A DNA stretch of 64,000 bases from Winogradskyella helgolandensis. Its GTDB lineage: Bacteria > Bacteroidota > Bacteroidia > Flavobacteriales > Flavobacteriaceae. The notes beneath the pieces are model-generated. The model saw nothing but the letters and a program-made list of their open reading frames with translations. It made no database searches and was not told the DNA's origin. The position numbers were made by a program, and so were the translations under genes. Below are positions 54,763-64,000 of this stretch, piece after piece; within the stretch, counting starts at the first letter, position 1; each line of letters opens with the position of its first letter. Location of the stretch: positions 3,049,001 through 3,113,000 of the forward strand of contig NZ_JABFHO010000001.1 in NCBI RefSeq assembly GCF_013404085.1. The letters are read 5' to 3'.

Positions 54763-56313
54763 CTACCAACTAATAGGTCGGTAATCCTTCAAAAATTTAC
54801 CAGACCAATGTTTACCCGTATTAATTCCATCAAATAATGGATCCATAACACGCGCAGCACCATCGACGATATCTAAAGGTGGTTGGAAATCGTGTAAGTC
54901 TTGTTTGCGTTTTGCTAATTCTGCAGGATCTTCGTCGGTAACCCAACCAGTATCAACGGCATTCATATAAATTCCTTCTTTTGCTAAACTACCTGCTGCT
55001 GTATGCGTTAACATATTTAAAGCGGCTTTTGCCATGTTGGTATGCGGATGACGGTCTTCCTTAAAAAACGAGTGGAACTTTCCTTCCATGGCAGATACAT
55101 TAATGATGTGCTTTTGTCCGGTGTGGTCTTTTTTCATCACTTCAGACAAGCGATTACACAATACAAATGGTGCTACAGAATTTACGAGTTGAACCTCAAT
55201 CATTTCTGTGGTTTCAATTTCACCAAGCTTTAATCTCCAACTGTTGGTTTTTCGTAAATCTACTTGTTGTAAATCGGCATCTAATTTTCCTTCAGGAAAA
55301 ACTTCTTGAGACACCAACGTATTATCAAAACTATAAGGAATCTGTGATAATTTAGCTGATGAACGTAATCCAATTCCTGGTTCAGGTCCATGCCAAGTTA
55401 CAGGCATATTTTTATTCGGAGATGCGGTAGACGTTAACTGTTGTAACTCTGTTAGACATTCTGAGTGATCGTTTAGTAAATCGCGTGCAAACTTAGGCAA
55501 CTCTTCTATTGGTCGTTCTTCGTTTGGCATTAAATGGCTATAAAAACCAGCTGGACGTCTTACCGTTTGTGCGGCATTATTGATAAGGATATCAAGCTTT
55601 TCGTAACGTTGTTCTATAAAATTACAGAAGATTTCTACACTTGGGATATGTCTTAAATCAAGTCCATGAATTTTTAAGCGATGTCCCCATTCTGTAAAAT
55701 CTTCTTCTTTAGAAAAACGCAACGCAGAATCGACAGGAAAACGCGTAGTCGCGATAACCGTAGCTCCTCCACGTAATAACATAAGAGTGATATGATAACC
55801 AATCTTTAATCGAGACCCTGTGATGACAGCCACTTGACCTTTAACATCAGCCGTTTGAAAACGTTTAGCATAATTAAAATCACCACATTCTTCACACATG
55901 GTATCATAAAAATGATGCAATTTTGTGAATAATGTTTTACAAACGTAGCAGTTTCTTGGAGATTCTAACTCTAATTGTTCTTTGGCTTTTAGATCGGCTT
56001 CTGGTAATAATTTAGGCGCTACAAAAATATGTGCTTCTCTTGCGCTTCGAATTCCTGTTACTTTTCTCGCATTTTTATCTCTAGCCGCTTTCTTTCGCTT
56101 TTCAGCTTTTTTAGCATCCTTCTTGCGACGCGAAAATTCCTCACGACTAGGACGCGATAATTGTCCTGAAGCTTTAATTAAAGCGGTTCGCTGTGGCTTT
56201 GGGATTTCGAATATTTGATCTGTATCAGTAACTAACCGTTCTAAAATGGCAATACATTTTTCAATCTCGTTTATAGAGATATCTTCTGATTTATCGGAAT
56301 TATCGTTACTCAT
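54763..56313 (-). CDS. SDR-family oxidoreductase with zinc-ribbon-like N-terminal region
   Basis: 516 residues, far longer than a classical SDR (about 250). Residues 1-120 are charged, with a Lys/Arg-rich stretch (about 60-90). C122-x2-C125 and C140-x2-C143 form a likely zinc ribbon. The Rossmann part follows ([20 protein letters not shown], cofactor loop TGxxxx[11 protein letters not shown]). The active-site region has the Ser in NVSAMEGKF, but the usual YxxxK reads T425-NMA-K429: Lys is kept and Tyr replaced by Thr. Reaction and substrate are unknown, and catalysis may differ from standard SDRs. The J-domain gene is 29 bp upstream and the two are probably co-transcribed. Confidence 0.8.
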   Translation of the reverse strand: MSNDNSDKSEDISINEIEKCIAILERLVTDTDQIFEIPKPQRTALIKASGQLSRPSREEFSRRKKDAKKAEKRKKAARDKNARKVTGIRSAREAHIFVAPKLLPEADLKAKEQLELESPRNCYVCKTLFTKLHHFYDTMCEECGDFNYAKRFQTADVKGQVAVITGSRLKIGYHITLMLLRGGATVIATTRFPVDSALRFSKEEDFTEWGHRLKIHGLDLRHIPSVEIFCNFIEQRYEKLDILINNAAQTVRRPAGFYSHLMPNEERPIEELPKFARDLLNDHSECLTELQQLTSTASPNKNMPVTWHGPEPGIGLRSSAKLSQIPYSFDNTLVSQEVFPEGKLDADLQQVDLRKTNSWRLKLGEIETTEMIEVQLVNSVAPFVLCNRLSEVMKKDHTGQKHIINVSAMEGKFHSFFKEDRHPHTNMAKAALNMLTHTAAGSLAKEGIYMNAVDTGWVTDEDPAELAKRKQDLHDFQPPLDIVDGAARVMDPLFDGINTGKHWSGKFLKDYRPISW

Positions 56314-56342
56314 AACTAATGCTACTCTACTTCTACTCTATA

Positions 56343-56792
56343 TTATGCGTCTTGAAGTTCTTTCTTCGACTTTCTATACGTATACGAATTAAAGATGCTT
56401 CGTCTTGCAAAACGCATTTGTTTATCTGAATTTAAAAATTTGATAAATACACCTTTAGGCACTCCAAAATACTCATAAGTTGCACCATCTTGAAATGTAA
56501 TTTCTAAAAGCAATCCTTTATGTTGAAAATCTAAAATCGTAGAATTCGTTATAGTATCAGTGTACTCTTCAAGGTTAGCCGCTTTTGTTTCTGGAGCAAT
56601 ACTCACTAAAAAATGATAACCATCAATGATTTCAACACTCTTTAATTCTGCTTCTTCTTGTCCAGCATCTCCATCTTGAAATTTATCTGGATGCCATTCT
56701 TTTACTAAGTTTCTATAGGTCTTTTTTAAATCTTTAAGATTAATTGAATCTTCTATAGAAAAAAGCTTTTTGTATTGACTAATGCGTTTCAT
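56343..56792 (-). CDS. J-domain plus KTSC-domain protein
   Basis: 149 residues. Residues about 15-60 are a J-domain-like hairpin with the HPD tripeptide (YRNLVKEWHPDKF), expected to stimulate an Hsp70. Residues about 80-140 are a KTSC domain (TNSTILDFQHKGLLLEITF, ATYEYFGVPKGVFIKFL, FNSYTYRK). The same combination is known in stand-alone Bacteroidetes proteins. It lies between the helicase and SDR genes on the same strand with short gaps, suggesting one transcription unit. Confidence 0.82.
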   Translation of the reverse strand: MKRISQYKKLFSIEDSINLKDLKKTYRNLVKEWHPDKFQDGDAGQEEAELKSVEIIDGYHFLVSIAPETKAANLEEYTDTITNSTILDFQHKGLLLEITFQDGATYEYFGVPKGVFIKFLNSDKQMRFARRSIFNSYTYRKSKKELQDA

Positions 56793-56871
56793 TTTTAGTA
56801 TTTTAAAATAAGGCGCAAAATTACGCTATTTTACAATACAAAATCTATTTAATACCTTTTATTATAAACCT

Positions 56872-58425
56872 TTAATCTTCAGGCGGAAACCCGTGAATTT
56901 CCTCAAATTTCTCATCAAAATTAGTTCGTAAATACGAATTTAATTTTTTCTGATAATCATCTTTTAACCATTTTAAGAAATTATAAGTACTTCTACTAAT
57001 ACATTTTGCATACGTTTCAATACGTTGATTGATATCGTCTTTTAACAATTTAGCTAAGGCTAATGCATCATAAACATCTTCGCTATTTTCTATACAAATT
57101 TTGGCATGCTGTTCTATAGAACGTTCTAATACCACTTTTGAAGATTCTCCACTATCTACAGCATCTTTGTAAGTTTGCTTAATGTCAAAATAGGTTTCTT
57201 CAGACTTAGAGAATTCTTCTTTAACTTCATCTGATAAATCGTGTTTAAAAGTAGATTCAATAGCATCATCATCCTTTATTCTGTCCGCATACCAATTTGG
57301 AGACTTAAAGATTAATTGCCAGTCTAAATCGGCTCCCCAAGGTCCAAATCTATATAAATTGTTTCCTAAATCAATGGTTGTAAATTTCGATTTATTATTC
57401 AAAATACGAGACCCACGACCAATCATTTGGTAATATAAGGTTAAAGATTTTGTTGCTCTATTTAATATAATGGTATCAATGGTTGGTTCATCAAAACCAG
57501 TCGTTAAGATACTTACAGACGTTAAAATAGCATCTGGAGTTTCATGAAACCACTGTAAAATCTGCTTTCGTTGTTTCTTTGTTGCCGTATTATCTAAGTG
57601 CATAATTGGCAAATCTGCTTCCTTAAAAGCATAATACACACTGATTGATGTATTAATACCATTATTAAAGATCAAAGCCTTTTTCCCTAGTGAATGCTTT
57701 TTGTATGCATCTACTAATTTTTGAAGCATTGCTGGACTAGAATATAAATCTTCAGACGATTTTACGGTATAATCACCATTAGAACCGACTTCTAAAGACG
57801 TTAAACCCATGTCATAAGCATACGTTTCTGCTCGTGCTAAAAACTCATTTTCAATAAGGCTCTCAATGGTTTCACCGGTAATAAGTTCGTCGTAGTTATC
57901 CTTCATTGGTAACTCTTTATTAGAACTTAAAGGTGTTGCTGTTACTCCAAGAATAAAAGATTTCTCGAAAAACTTAAAAAGCTTAGTAAATGAATTATAA
58001 TGCGCTTCATCAATAATTACCAAACCAACATCTGAAATATCTAATAAATCTTCATTTAATCGATTATTTAGAGTTTCAACCATGGCAACAAAACAAGAAT
58101 AGTCTGCTTGATCATCTAAATTTGCCTTACTATTAATCACTTTATTGGTCACACCAAACCCATCTAGCATTTTAGACGTTTGGTTACAAAGCTCCACTCT
58201 GTGTGTCATTATTAAAACCTTTTTATTATGGTTTTTCAAGTACTGACGCACCATTTCTGAGAAGATAACCGTTTTTCCACCACCTGTTGGTAACTGATAT
58301 AATAAGTGATAATCGTCGCGTTCCGAATCAAACTTTTCGAAAATCTGACTTATGGCACCTTGTTGGTAGTCATATAATTCTTTATCGGTTTTTTTTTCTT
58401 GAACAGCTTGATTTGTTTGAGACAT
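56872..58425 (-). CDS. Superfamily II DEAD/DEAH helicase (RadD-like)
   Basis: 517-residue DNA helicase or translocase. Helicase motifs are I LPTGGGKTVIFSEM, II LVIIDEAHYN, III GVTATPL, IV LIFNNGINTS, V ILTTGFDEPTIDTIIL and VI YQMIGRGSRIL. The C-terminal 170 residues are helical and charged, without the zinc site of full RadD. It probably acts in DNA repair. The first gene of the likely operon with the J-domain/KTSC and SDR genes; a terminator-like hairpin lies 56 bp upstream of its start on the same strand. Confidence 0.85.
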   Translation of the reverse strand: MSQTNQAVQEKKTDKELYDYQQGAISQIFEKFDSERDDYHLLYQLPTGGGKTVIFSEMVRQYLKNHNKKVLIMTHRVELCNQTSKMLDGFGVTNKVINSKANLDDQADYSCFVAMVETLNNRLNEDLLDISDVGLVIIDEAHYNSFTKLFKFFEKSFILGVTATPLSSNKELPMKDNYDELITGETIESLIENEFLARAETYAYDMGLTSLEVGSNGDYTVKSSEDLYSSPAMLQKLVDAYKKHSLGKKALIFNNGINTSISVYYAFKEADLPIMHLDNTATKKQRKQILQWFHETPDAILTSVSILTTGFDEPTIDTIILNRATKSLTLYYQMIGRGSRILNNKSKFTTIDLGNNLYRFGPWGADLDWQLIFKSPNWYADRIKDDDAIESTFKHDLSDEVKEEFSKSEETYFDIKQTYKDAVDSGESSKVVLERSIEQHAKICIENSEDVYDALALAKLLKDDINQRIETYAKCISRSTYNFLKWLKDDYQKKLNSYLRTNFDEKFEEIHGFPPED

Positions 58426-58480
58426 AAATTTTATTTCGGATTATCTTTAGAAGTTGCAAATTTACAACACTTTGTCACAC

Positions 58481-58512
58481 AAAAAAAGGCATCAAGTAAA
58501 TTGATGCCTTTT
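58481..58512 (-). terminator. Terminator-like hairpin in the leader of the helicase gene
   Basis: AAAAGGCATCAA and TTGATGCCTTTT arms (58484-58495, 58501-58512). On the minus strand the hairpin is followed by seven T. No gene on that strand ends here; the helicase ORF starts 56 bp downstream. It may be an attenuator, or the end of a small RNA transcribed from the 58.5-58.7 kb gap. Confidence 0.6.
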
Positions 58513-58768
58513 CCAACCTAACCAAAACGTCAAACTAAACGCCTTGAACTTTCTTAATCTTTCTTAATCTTACAAAAAATCCCTTGTTGCAATAGGTCAA
58601 AATTAAGTGAACTTAACACTCTAACTTAACTCATTTACAAGTAGTTCTAACCCATATAAAAACGTAATAAACAAATACCTGTAATTAGCTTTAGCATTGA
58701 TTGTTATGACTAAACAATAATTATTATATATTTACGTTTCAAAAGCTTATTAGATTATTTTTCCCTCT

Positions 58769-59695
58769 ATGAAATACATTTTTATTAGTATTGCTTTTTT
58801 GTGTGGTTCATTATTAGGATTCACTCAAAATGATTCGCTTCCCAATTCTTTAAAAATTGAATTACAAACCTATAAAATCAACAGAGGTACTATTATTAAA
58901 ACTGTTGAGATTCCACTGATAACAAAAAAAGCTATAGAAATAGATATTAAAGCCGATCATTGGGATAACACATTATATAATCCATACGTTGATACGGTTC
59001 AACAATTTCCATTAGAATTAAATTTTACAGACAGCACTTATGCGTCACCTGTTCCACATACTAAAGTGGTTACATCGCGTTATGGATGGCGAAGAGGCAG
59101 ACCTCATAACGGTATTGATATTGATTTAGTTACTGGTGATACTGTCGTTACGATACTAGACGGTATTGTGCGTATCGCAAAATATGTAAATGGGTTTGGG
59201 AATACGGTTGTTGTGCGTCATTACAATGGTTTAGAATCTACGTACGCCCATTTATCACATATCGGAGTTACCGCAAATGACACCATCGCAAAAGGGCAAT
59301 ATTTAGGTAAAGGAGGCAATACTGGAAATTCTAGAGGTAGTCATCTTCATTTAGAATTGAGTTATAAAGGAGAACATATTCACCCAGAATATCTTTTCGA
59401 TTTTTCATCTAAAAATGCTATCAGATCCGAGCAAGTTTGGGTAACACAACAATGGACACATGCTAGGTATCACAACTCAAGACAAGTCAGTAAAGTTAAG
59501 GTGATTAAATCCGCTGAGGAAGCGGCTTTAGCAAGTTTAGCCAAGCAACCTAAACTATATGTGGTACAAAAAGGAGATACGCTTTACGCCATATCGCGAC
59601 GTAATAATATGTCTATTTCAAGACTTTGCACAACCAATGCGATTAAACAATCGTCTCCATTAAAAATTGGTCAAAAATTACTTTTAGAGTTTTAA
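58769..59695 (+). CDS. M23 (LytM) metallopeptidase with LysM domain
   Basis: A 308-residue exported cell-wall hydrolase. It has a signal peptide (1-19, SLLGFTQ end) and an N-terminal linker. The M23 domain (about 95-225) has zinc ligands in RPHNGIDID (His, Asp) and in GSHLHLEL (His), and STYAHLSHIG carries the conserved catalytic His. A C-terminal LysM domain (about 262-308, YVVQKGDTLYAISRRNNMS) binds peptidoglycan. All metal ligands are present, so an active endopeptidase for peptidoglycan remodelling is expected. Monocistronic. Confidence 0.92.
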   Translation: MKYIFISIAFLCGSLLGFTQNDSLPNSLKIELQTYKINRGTIIKTVEIPLITKKAIEIDIKADHWDNTLYNPYVDTVQQFPLELNFTDSTYASPVPHTKVVTSRYGWRRGRPHNGIDIDLVTGDTVVTILDGIVRIAKYVNGFGNTVVVRHYNGLESTYAHLSHIGVTANDTIAKGQYLGKGGNTGNSRGSHLHLELSYKGEHIHPEYLFDFSSKNAIRSEQVWVTQQWTHARYHNSRQVSKVKVIKSAEEAALASLAKQPKLYVVQKGDTLYAISRRNNMSISRLCTTNAIKQSSPLKIGQKLLLEF

Positions 59696-59910
59696 AAAAA
59701 GACAACAGAACGTTGCTCTTATAGAGTCAAGACCAAAGACTTGATTCTGACTAGCTGAAAAAAGAATTTATTTTTATCTTGAATGTGACTCGATCTTTTC
59801 CGTCATTTTTATTCATAATATAAACGACATTACGATAATCAATTCCTTTATTTCTGGTTTAATATTTTGAAAATTCAGTACTTTGCACCTTCAAAAATAA
59901 TCAAGCCAAT

Positions 59911-62157
59911 TTGAAAGTCTGTATTGCCGAAAAACCCAGTGTTGCTAGAGAAATTGCCTCTGTATTAGGAGCTACCACCAAGCGTGATGGCTACTATGAA
60001 GGCAATGGTTATGCGGTAACTTACACATTTGGACATCTTTGTACTTTATTTGAACCTGCTGATTATAAACCGTATTGGAAAAGTTGGGATTTAAACAACT
60101 TACCTATGCTTCCGGAAAAATTTGAAGTTAAGGTGGCTAATAATGATGGAATTAAGAAGCAATTCAAGATTGTTAAAAGTTTGTTTGATAAAGCAGATGT
60201 TGTCATTAACTGTGGTGATGCTGGCCAAGAAGGAGAGTTGATTCAACGTTGGGTGATTAACAAAGCGAATTATAAAGGCGAAGTGCAACGCTTATGGATT
60301 TCGTCTTTAACGACTGAAGCGATAAAAGAAGGCTTCAAGAATTTAAAACCTTCCAAAAATTACGATAATCTTTATTACGCTGGCTTTTCGCGCTCTATTG
60401 GTGATTGGCTTTTAGGAATTAATGCCACACGATTATATACGGTTAAACATGGTGGCTACAAACAGGTATTATCTGTAGGACGTGTTCAAACTCCTACCCT
60501 TGCCATGCTTGTAAATCGTTTTAAAGAAATTGAAAACTTTGTACCACAGCCTTATTGGGAATTACAAACCCTTTATAGAGATACACTTTTTAGTTATGAA
60601 GAAGGTCGTTTTCTCAAAATGGAAGATGGAGAGATTTTAGCAAAAAAAGTAAAAGAACACGACTTTGAAATCGTTTCTATTACTAAAAAGAAAGGAACGG
60701 AGTATGCACCAAAATTATTCGATTTAACAGGATTGCAAGTTTACTGTAACACGAAATTTGGATTTTCAGCAGATGACACCCTTAAAATAGCACAGAAATT
60801 ATACGAGAAAAAAGCAGTGACTTACCCAAGAGTAGATACCACATTTTTACCAAATGATGTCTACCCAAAAGTAAAAGACATCTTATCTAAATTAACTGAT
60901 TATTCGAGTCTTACGACACCTATTTTAAGTAAAAAGATTAAGAAGTCAGCGCGAGTTTTTAACGATAAAAAAGTAACCGATCACCATGCCATCATTCCAA
61001 CCGGAATGCAAACACACTTGCAATACAATGAGCAGCAAGTTTATGATATTATTGTAAAACGTTTTATTGCTGTTTTTTATGATGATTGTAAAGTGTCGAA
61101 TACCACAGTCATTGGAAAAGCGGCAGATGTAAATTTTAAAACGACAGGAAAGGAAATTTTATCTAAAGGTTGGAGAGTGGTTTTTGAGAAGAAAGACAAT
61201 TCGACAACAACGAATTCTTCAAAAGATAATTTATTACCAACTTTTGTAAAAGGAGAAAAAGGACCACACGAACCATCGTTTTTAGAAAAACAGACAAAAG
61301 CACCAAATTATTATACGGAAGCGACTCTTTTACGTGCCATGGAGACAGCAGGTAAACAAGTTGAAGATGATGAATTAAGAGATTTAATGAAGGAGAATGG
61401 TATTGGTCGTCCGTCTACACGTGCCAATATTATTGAAACATTGTTTAGACGTAAATACATCAAACGAAACAAAAAACAGATCTTACCTACGGTTACAGGT
61501 ATTCAACTGATTGATACCATACAGAATGAACTCTTAAAATCTGCGGAACTCACTGGTACTTGGGAAAAGCAATTAAAAGATATTGAAAAAGGAGATTACA
61601 CAGCAAGTGCTTTTATAAGGGGTATGAAACGCATGGTTGATGCTTTAGTTTACGAAGTACGTAGTGAAAAGGTACAAACCCGAATCTCGGCAGTAAATAA
61701 CAAACCTGCCGGAAACTCTAAATCCAAACCAAAAGCGAAGTCGAAAACACAAACCAAAGCTTTAGTTGGAAGTGCTTGTCCTAAATGTAAAACGGGTTCA
61801 CTTGTAAAAGGTAAATCGGCTTATGGTTGTAGTCTTTATGGTAAATCCTGTGATTTCACCTTACCGTTTAGTTTAGGCGGAAAGAAAATATCTGAAAAGC
61901 AATATATTAGATTAATAACCAAAGGTTCTACAGTCAATTTAAAAGGCTTTAACGTAAAAGGGAATTTACAGGAAGGTTTGCTGCGTTTTAATGAGAACTT
62001 TAAACTGAAATTTGAGCCTAAGCAAACCATTAAAAAGCCAACACTTAAGGCTGGAGATGCATGTCCTAAGTGTAAAACAGGACAAGTTTTAAAAGGCAAA
62101 ACGGCTTTTGGCTGTAGTAATTATAAGAGTGGTTGTGATTTTAGGGTTGGGTTTTAA
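59911..62157 (+). CDS. topB: DNA topoisomerase III (type IA)
   Basis: A 748-residue topoisomerase beginning at TTG 59911 (MKVCIAEKPSVAREIASVLG), the only start that preserves the TOPRIM strand. TOPRIM acidic residues occur in EKPS and NCGDAGQEGELIQRW. The catalytic Tyr is Y305 in VTYPRVDTTFLP. The core ends around residue 590. A basic Lys/Ser linker (about 600-620) and two C-terminal zinc-ribbon repeats follow (CPKCKTGSLVKGKSAYGCSL and CPKCKTGQVLKGKTAFGCSN). It decatenates DNA and resolves recombination intermediates. The zinc repeats are of the kind seen on topoisomerases in mobile elements, but no such element surrounds it. Confidence 0.93.
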   Translation: MKVCIAEKPSVAREIASVLGATTKRDGYYEGNGYAVTYTFGHLCTLFEPADYKPYWKSWDLNNLPMLPEKFEVKVANNDGIKKQFKIVKSLFDKADVVINCGDAGQEGELIQRWVINKANYKGEVQRLWISSLTTEAIKEGFKNLKPSKNYDNLYYAGFSRSIGDWLLGINATRLYTVKHGGYKQVLSVGRVQTPTLAMLVNRFKEIENFVPQPYWELQTLYRDTLFSYEEGRFLKMEDGEILAKKVKEHDFEIVSITKKKGTEYAPKLFDLTGLQVYCNTKFGFSADDTLKIAQKLYEKKAVTYPRVDTTFLPNDVYPKVKDILSKLTDYSSLTTPILSKKIKKSARVFNDKKVTDHHAIIPTGMQTHLQYNEQQVYDIIVKRFIAVFYDDCKVSNTTVIGKAADVNFKTTGKEILSKGWRVVFEKKDNSTTTNSSKDNLLPTFVKGEKGPHEPSFLEKQTKAPNYYTEATLLRAMETAGKQVEDDELRDLMKENGIGRPSTRANIIETLFRRKYIKRNKKQILPTVTGIQLIDTIQNELLKSAELTGTWEKQLKDIEKGDYTASAFIRGMKRMVDALVYEVRSEKVQTRISAVNNKPAGNSKSKPKAKSKTQTKALVGSACPKCKTGSLVKGKSAYGCSLYGKSCDFTLPFSLGGKKISEKQYIRLITKGSTVNLKGFNVKGNLQEGLLRFNENFKLKFEPKQTIKKPTLKAGDACPKCKTGQVLKGKTAFGCSNYKSGCDFRVGF

Positions 62158-62163
62158 GAACAA

Positions 62164-62976
62164 TTAATTAGATTGTTTAGGGTATAAAATGTGCTCAATG
62201 TCTTCTATTAATTCACAAGATTTATCATTTATAATTGAAATTTTGTTAGTGTTCTTTTTTCTAAAAATATACATTTCGTCAGATGAGCATAAATCTACGT
62301 TACGCTTATTTAGTTTTTTTGCTTTAGATACAAAACTAATTAGATTTTGTTTAATATGCTTATTTGCTACGTATATCCAATTGTTATTAGATTTTTCATA
62401 TAATCTTTGAATGATTTTATCATCTGTATATATAAATTCCGTGAGTGTTTCAGAATTACCTAAACACCCATAATTTTGATATAATAATTGCAAAGTATCG
62501 TTCTGCTTGAGATTATTGATATATAAATCATCAATAGATACCTCACTGTAAAACTTAGATAGTTTTTTAGGAAGCATTAATTCTATATTATCATAAAAGC
62601 TTAATTTCTCATCGATTGTATCATTAAAACTTGACACATATGAGATTTGATACTCTCCATAATGTAAATCATCATATATATTACTACGTATCAAATCATT
62701 ATCATCAAAAAATAATTTTGAACTTAGTATTTTATTAGATCCTTTTATCTTAATTCTTTTCCAAAGTCCTGAATCAGGATAAATAATTTTAATAAACTTA
62801 CCTTTTGGAGAATAATCTACAGACCTTAAACTTTCACCTATAATTGCTTGGCCAATTATACTATCATTAGGTACAGTAATAAATTTTATATGAGCAGCTG
62901 ATTTTTTACAGGACAGAAAAGAAAGAACTAAACATAAGATAATTATTAGTCTAGAAACATTTTTTTCAACATTCAT
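62164..62976 (-). CDS. Putative lipoprotein of unknown function
   Basis: A 270-residue protein with a lipoprotein signal (LIIILCLVLSFLSCKK, lipobox LSFLSC with Cys at about residue 23). The mature part is AT-rich coded and strand-rich (GKFIKIIYPDSGLWKRIKIK, GEYQISYVSSFNDTIDEKLS). No known domain is recognised. Convergent with topB, 6 bp between stops. Its base composition is more AT-rich than its neighbours, possibly a recent acquisition. Confidence 0.65.
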   Translation of the reverse strand: MNVEKNVSRLIIILCLVLSFLSCKKSAAHIKFITVPNDSIIGQAIIGESLRSVDYSPKGKFIKIIYPDSGLWKRIKIKGSNKILSSKLFFDDNDLIRSNIYDDLHYGEYQISYVSSFNDTIDEKLSFYDNIELMLPKKLSKFYSEVSIDDLYINNLKQNDTLQLLYQNYGCLGNSETLTEFIYTDDKIIQRLYEKSNNNWIYVANKHIKQNLISFVSKAKKLNKRNVDLCSSDEMYIFRKKNTNKISIINDKSCELIEDIEHILYPKQSN

Positions 62977-63021
62977 AACTTATATAAATTTAAAAAAGGA
63001 TTAAAACATAACATAATTTTA

Positions 63022-63495
63022 TCATAATCTCGCTTTTACCGGCACATAAAAATCCTCTTCAGAATCCGAACTGCCATTTTTATACTTTTCTCCCATCACT
63101 TGAAAATGCGGTCTATTATCTATAACATAACTTGATGCTGGTAACCATTTGGTCATGATTTTTTGATACGTTAGACTTGCATCCATGCCTTTTTGTGGAA
63201 ATAAAGCATATGTACCAGCAGGAATGGTATAACTTTTCATGTTTTGGGGTATGGATTTAAAATCTGTTACTTCCGCACATGCCCAAATTTCAAAATCTTC
63301 TTTAGGGTCTCCATTTTGCTCTAAACTAAAGATTTGCATGGCTATTAATTCTTCAGACACCAAATTTTCTATTTCGTGTTTTTTTGGCATAAACTGTTTC
63401 CAAAGTGCTATGATTTTATGCTGTTCGTTCATTTTAATATTGGAAGATAATCCAATCACTTTTATTTCAGAACAAGTTTTTATTTTAGGATTCAT
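63022..63495 (-). CDS. GyrI-like/AraC effector-binding domain protein
   Basis: 157 residues from ATG 63495 (MNPKIKTCSEIKVIGLSSNI); an earlier ATG adds 14 hydrophobic codons overlapping the terminator region. Single GyrI-like (SOUL/BacI type) small-molecule-binding fold: KHEIENLVSEELIAMQIF, a middle FEIWACAEVTDFKSIPQNMKSYTIPAGTYALFPQKG strand pair and a C-terminal PHFQVMGEKY. No DNA-binding domain. Stand-alone members bind or hydrolyse small hydrophobic cations. Function unproven. Confidence 0.82.
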   Translation of the reverse strand: MNPKIKTCSEIKVIGLSSNIKMNEQHKIIALWKQFMPKKHEIENLVSEELIAMQIFSLEQNGDPKEDFEIWACAEVTDFKSIPQNMKSYTIPAGTYALFPQKGMDASLTYQKIMTKWLPASSYVIDNRPHFQVMGEKYKNGSSDSEEDFYVPVKARL

Positions 63496-63529
63496 ACAAT
63501 GTCTAGGAATGAGACTTAAATATATAAAA

Positions 63530-63557
63530 AAAAGCACAAGCGTTTAAACTTGTGCTT
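63530..63557 (-). terminator. Terminator of the fasciclin gene
   Basis: AAGCACAAG and CTTGTGCTT arms (63532-63540, 63549-63557) with an A-run on the left that is a T-run on the minus strand, 70 bp downstream of the fasciclin stop. Confidence 0.82.
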
Positions 63558-63627
63558 CAAAGAATTAGTATTAACACCAACCAATAATCTTATACTAATT
63601 CTTTATCCAACCAAAAAACTATATTTT

Positions 63628-64000
63628 TTACATGCCTGGCAATACAACAGTATCAACAACATGAATAACACCATTAGATTGATTTACATCGGTTATAGTT
63701 ACCATAGATTTATTGTCCGATTCATCTTTTAATATGAGACTTTTTCCATCCATCATTGCTGTGATCATAGCTCCGTTTACGGTTTTAAACGTCGCTTTCC
63801 CACCACCTTTTTTAATGGCTTTCATAATGTCTTTACCACTAAACTTCCCTGCAATGACGTGGTAGGTTAATACCGATTGCAGTTTTCCTTTGTTTTCGGG
63901 CTTCAATAATGTAGCAACTGTTCCTTCTGGTAGCTTTTCAAATGCTGTATTAGTTGGAGCAAATACTGTAAAAGGACCATCTCCTTGTAAAGTTTCTACT
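63628..64000 (-). CDS. Fasciclin (FAS1) domain protein, 5' end outside the window
   Basis: The partial C-terminal part of a FAS1 domain, open to the window edge. Upstream of the internal Met at 63906 the frame continues as GDGPFTVFAPTNTAFEKLPE, the H1 box of FAS1. NKGKLQSVLTYHVIAGKF and the H2-type GVIHVVDTVVLPGM follow. The stop is at 63628. Such proteins are exported surface or lipoproteins of Bacteroidetes, linked to adhesion. The signal peptide would lie beyond base 64000. Confidence 0.88.
   Translation of the reverse strand, partial: VETLQGDGPFTVFAPTNTAFEKLPEGTVATLLKPENKGKLQSVLTYHVIAGKFSGKDIMKAIKKGGGKATFKTVNGAMITAMMDGKSLILKDESDNKSMVTITDVNQSNGVIHVVDTVVLPGM

Noticed and set aside
60100..62157. 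Mobile-element topoisomerase
   Set aside because: C-terminal zinc repeats resemble those on some plasmid topoisomerases, but no conjugation or integration gene is present and the surroundings are chromosomal.

Overview
This 64 kb window is low-GC DNA from a member of the Bacteroidota, most probably a marine Flavobacteriaceae. The evidence is a type IX secretion (T9SS) C-terminal sorting tail, a Bacteroidetes-type promoter (TTTG / TAnnTTTG), a Nudix-winged-helix sugar regulator, DUF6090-type membrane proteins, and several TTG starts with weak ribosome-binding sites. I saw no rRNA, tRNA or CRISPR array by eye.

Layout. 0.2-13.6 kb is ordinary chromosome: a Kef-type cation/proton antiporter, a luciferase-like oxidoreductase, an outer-membrane barrel, and a mannitol/fructose operon (NCS1-like permease, mannitol 2-dehydrogenase, fructokinase) with a divergent regulator whose Nudix box is degenerate. 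A large secreted protein carrying six 59-residue Ca-binding-like repeats and an MFS carrier follow. 13.6-21.1 kb holds a GAF histidine kinase, a phosphofructokinase-type kinase and an unusual 1179-residue fusion of a surface protein with an S9A peptidase. A fossil of a second S9A gene lies 3 kb upstream of the fusion, and clusters of palindromic interspersed repeats sit around it.

21.2-29.3 kb is a very AT-rich defence island. It has a DUF2779 nuclease plus WYL regulator pair, then a compact four-gene operon that looks like a CBASS variant. The operon encodes a CD-NTase ending in a C-terminal glycine, one protein fusing E2, E1 and JAB deconjugase domains, a DUF6602 nuclease-like protein, and a second CD-NTase with a glycine-zipper membrane segment fused to its N terminus. 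Two intact-looking nucleotidyltransferases in one operon, with the second carrying its own membrane domain, is the most interesting feature of the window.

29.5-35 kb has small conserved genes, a BCCT transporter and a 1.1 kb tract of decayed repeats carrying copies of one short reading frame. 35.4-40.4 kb is a second defence locus: McrB-like and McrC-like genes with a 5-methylcytosine methyltransferase (LlaJI-like restriction-modification), bracketed by direct repeats. The full repeat unit (39.7-40.4 kb) recurs in part at 35.4 and at 46.5-47.0 kb, where it abuts a truncated DUF6090 gene. Between the last two copies lies a LytTR two-component system divergent from an ABC ATPase and an ABC-permease/M1-peptidase fusion.

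47.4-64 kb is housekeeping and stress chromosome: DUF6090, YihY, peroxiredoxin, aldehyde dehydrogenase, cold-shock protein, LpxD, DEAD-box helicase, an SDR with a zinc-ribbon-like insert, J-domain/KTSC protein, RadD-like helicase, M23/LysM peptidase, topoisomerase III, a lipoprotein, a GyrI-like protein and a partial fasciclin gene.
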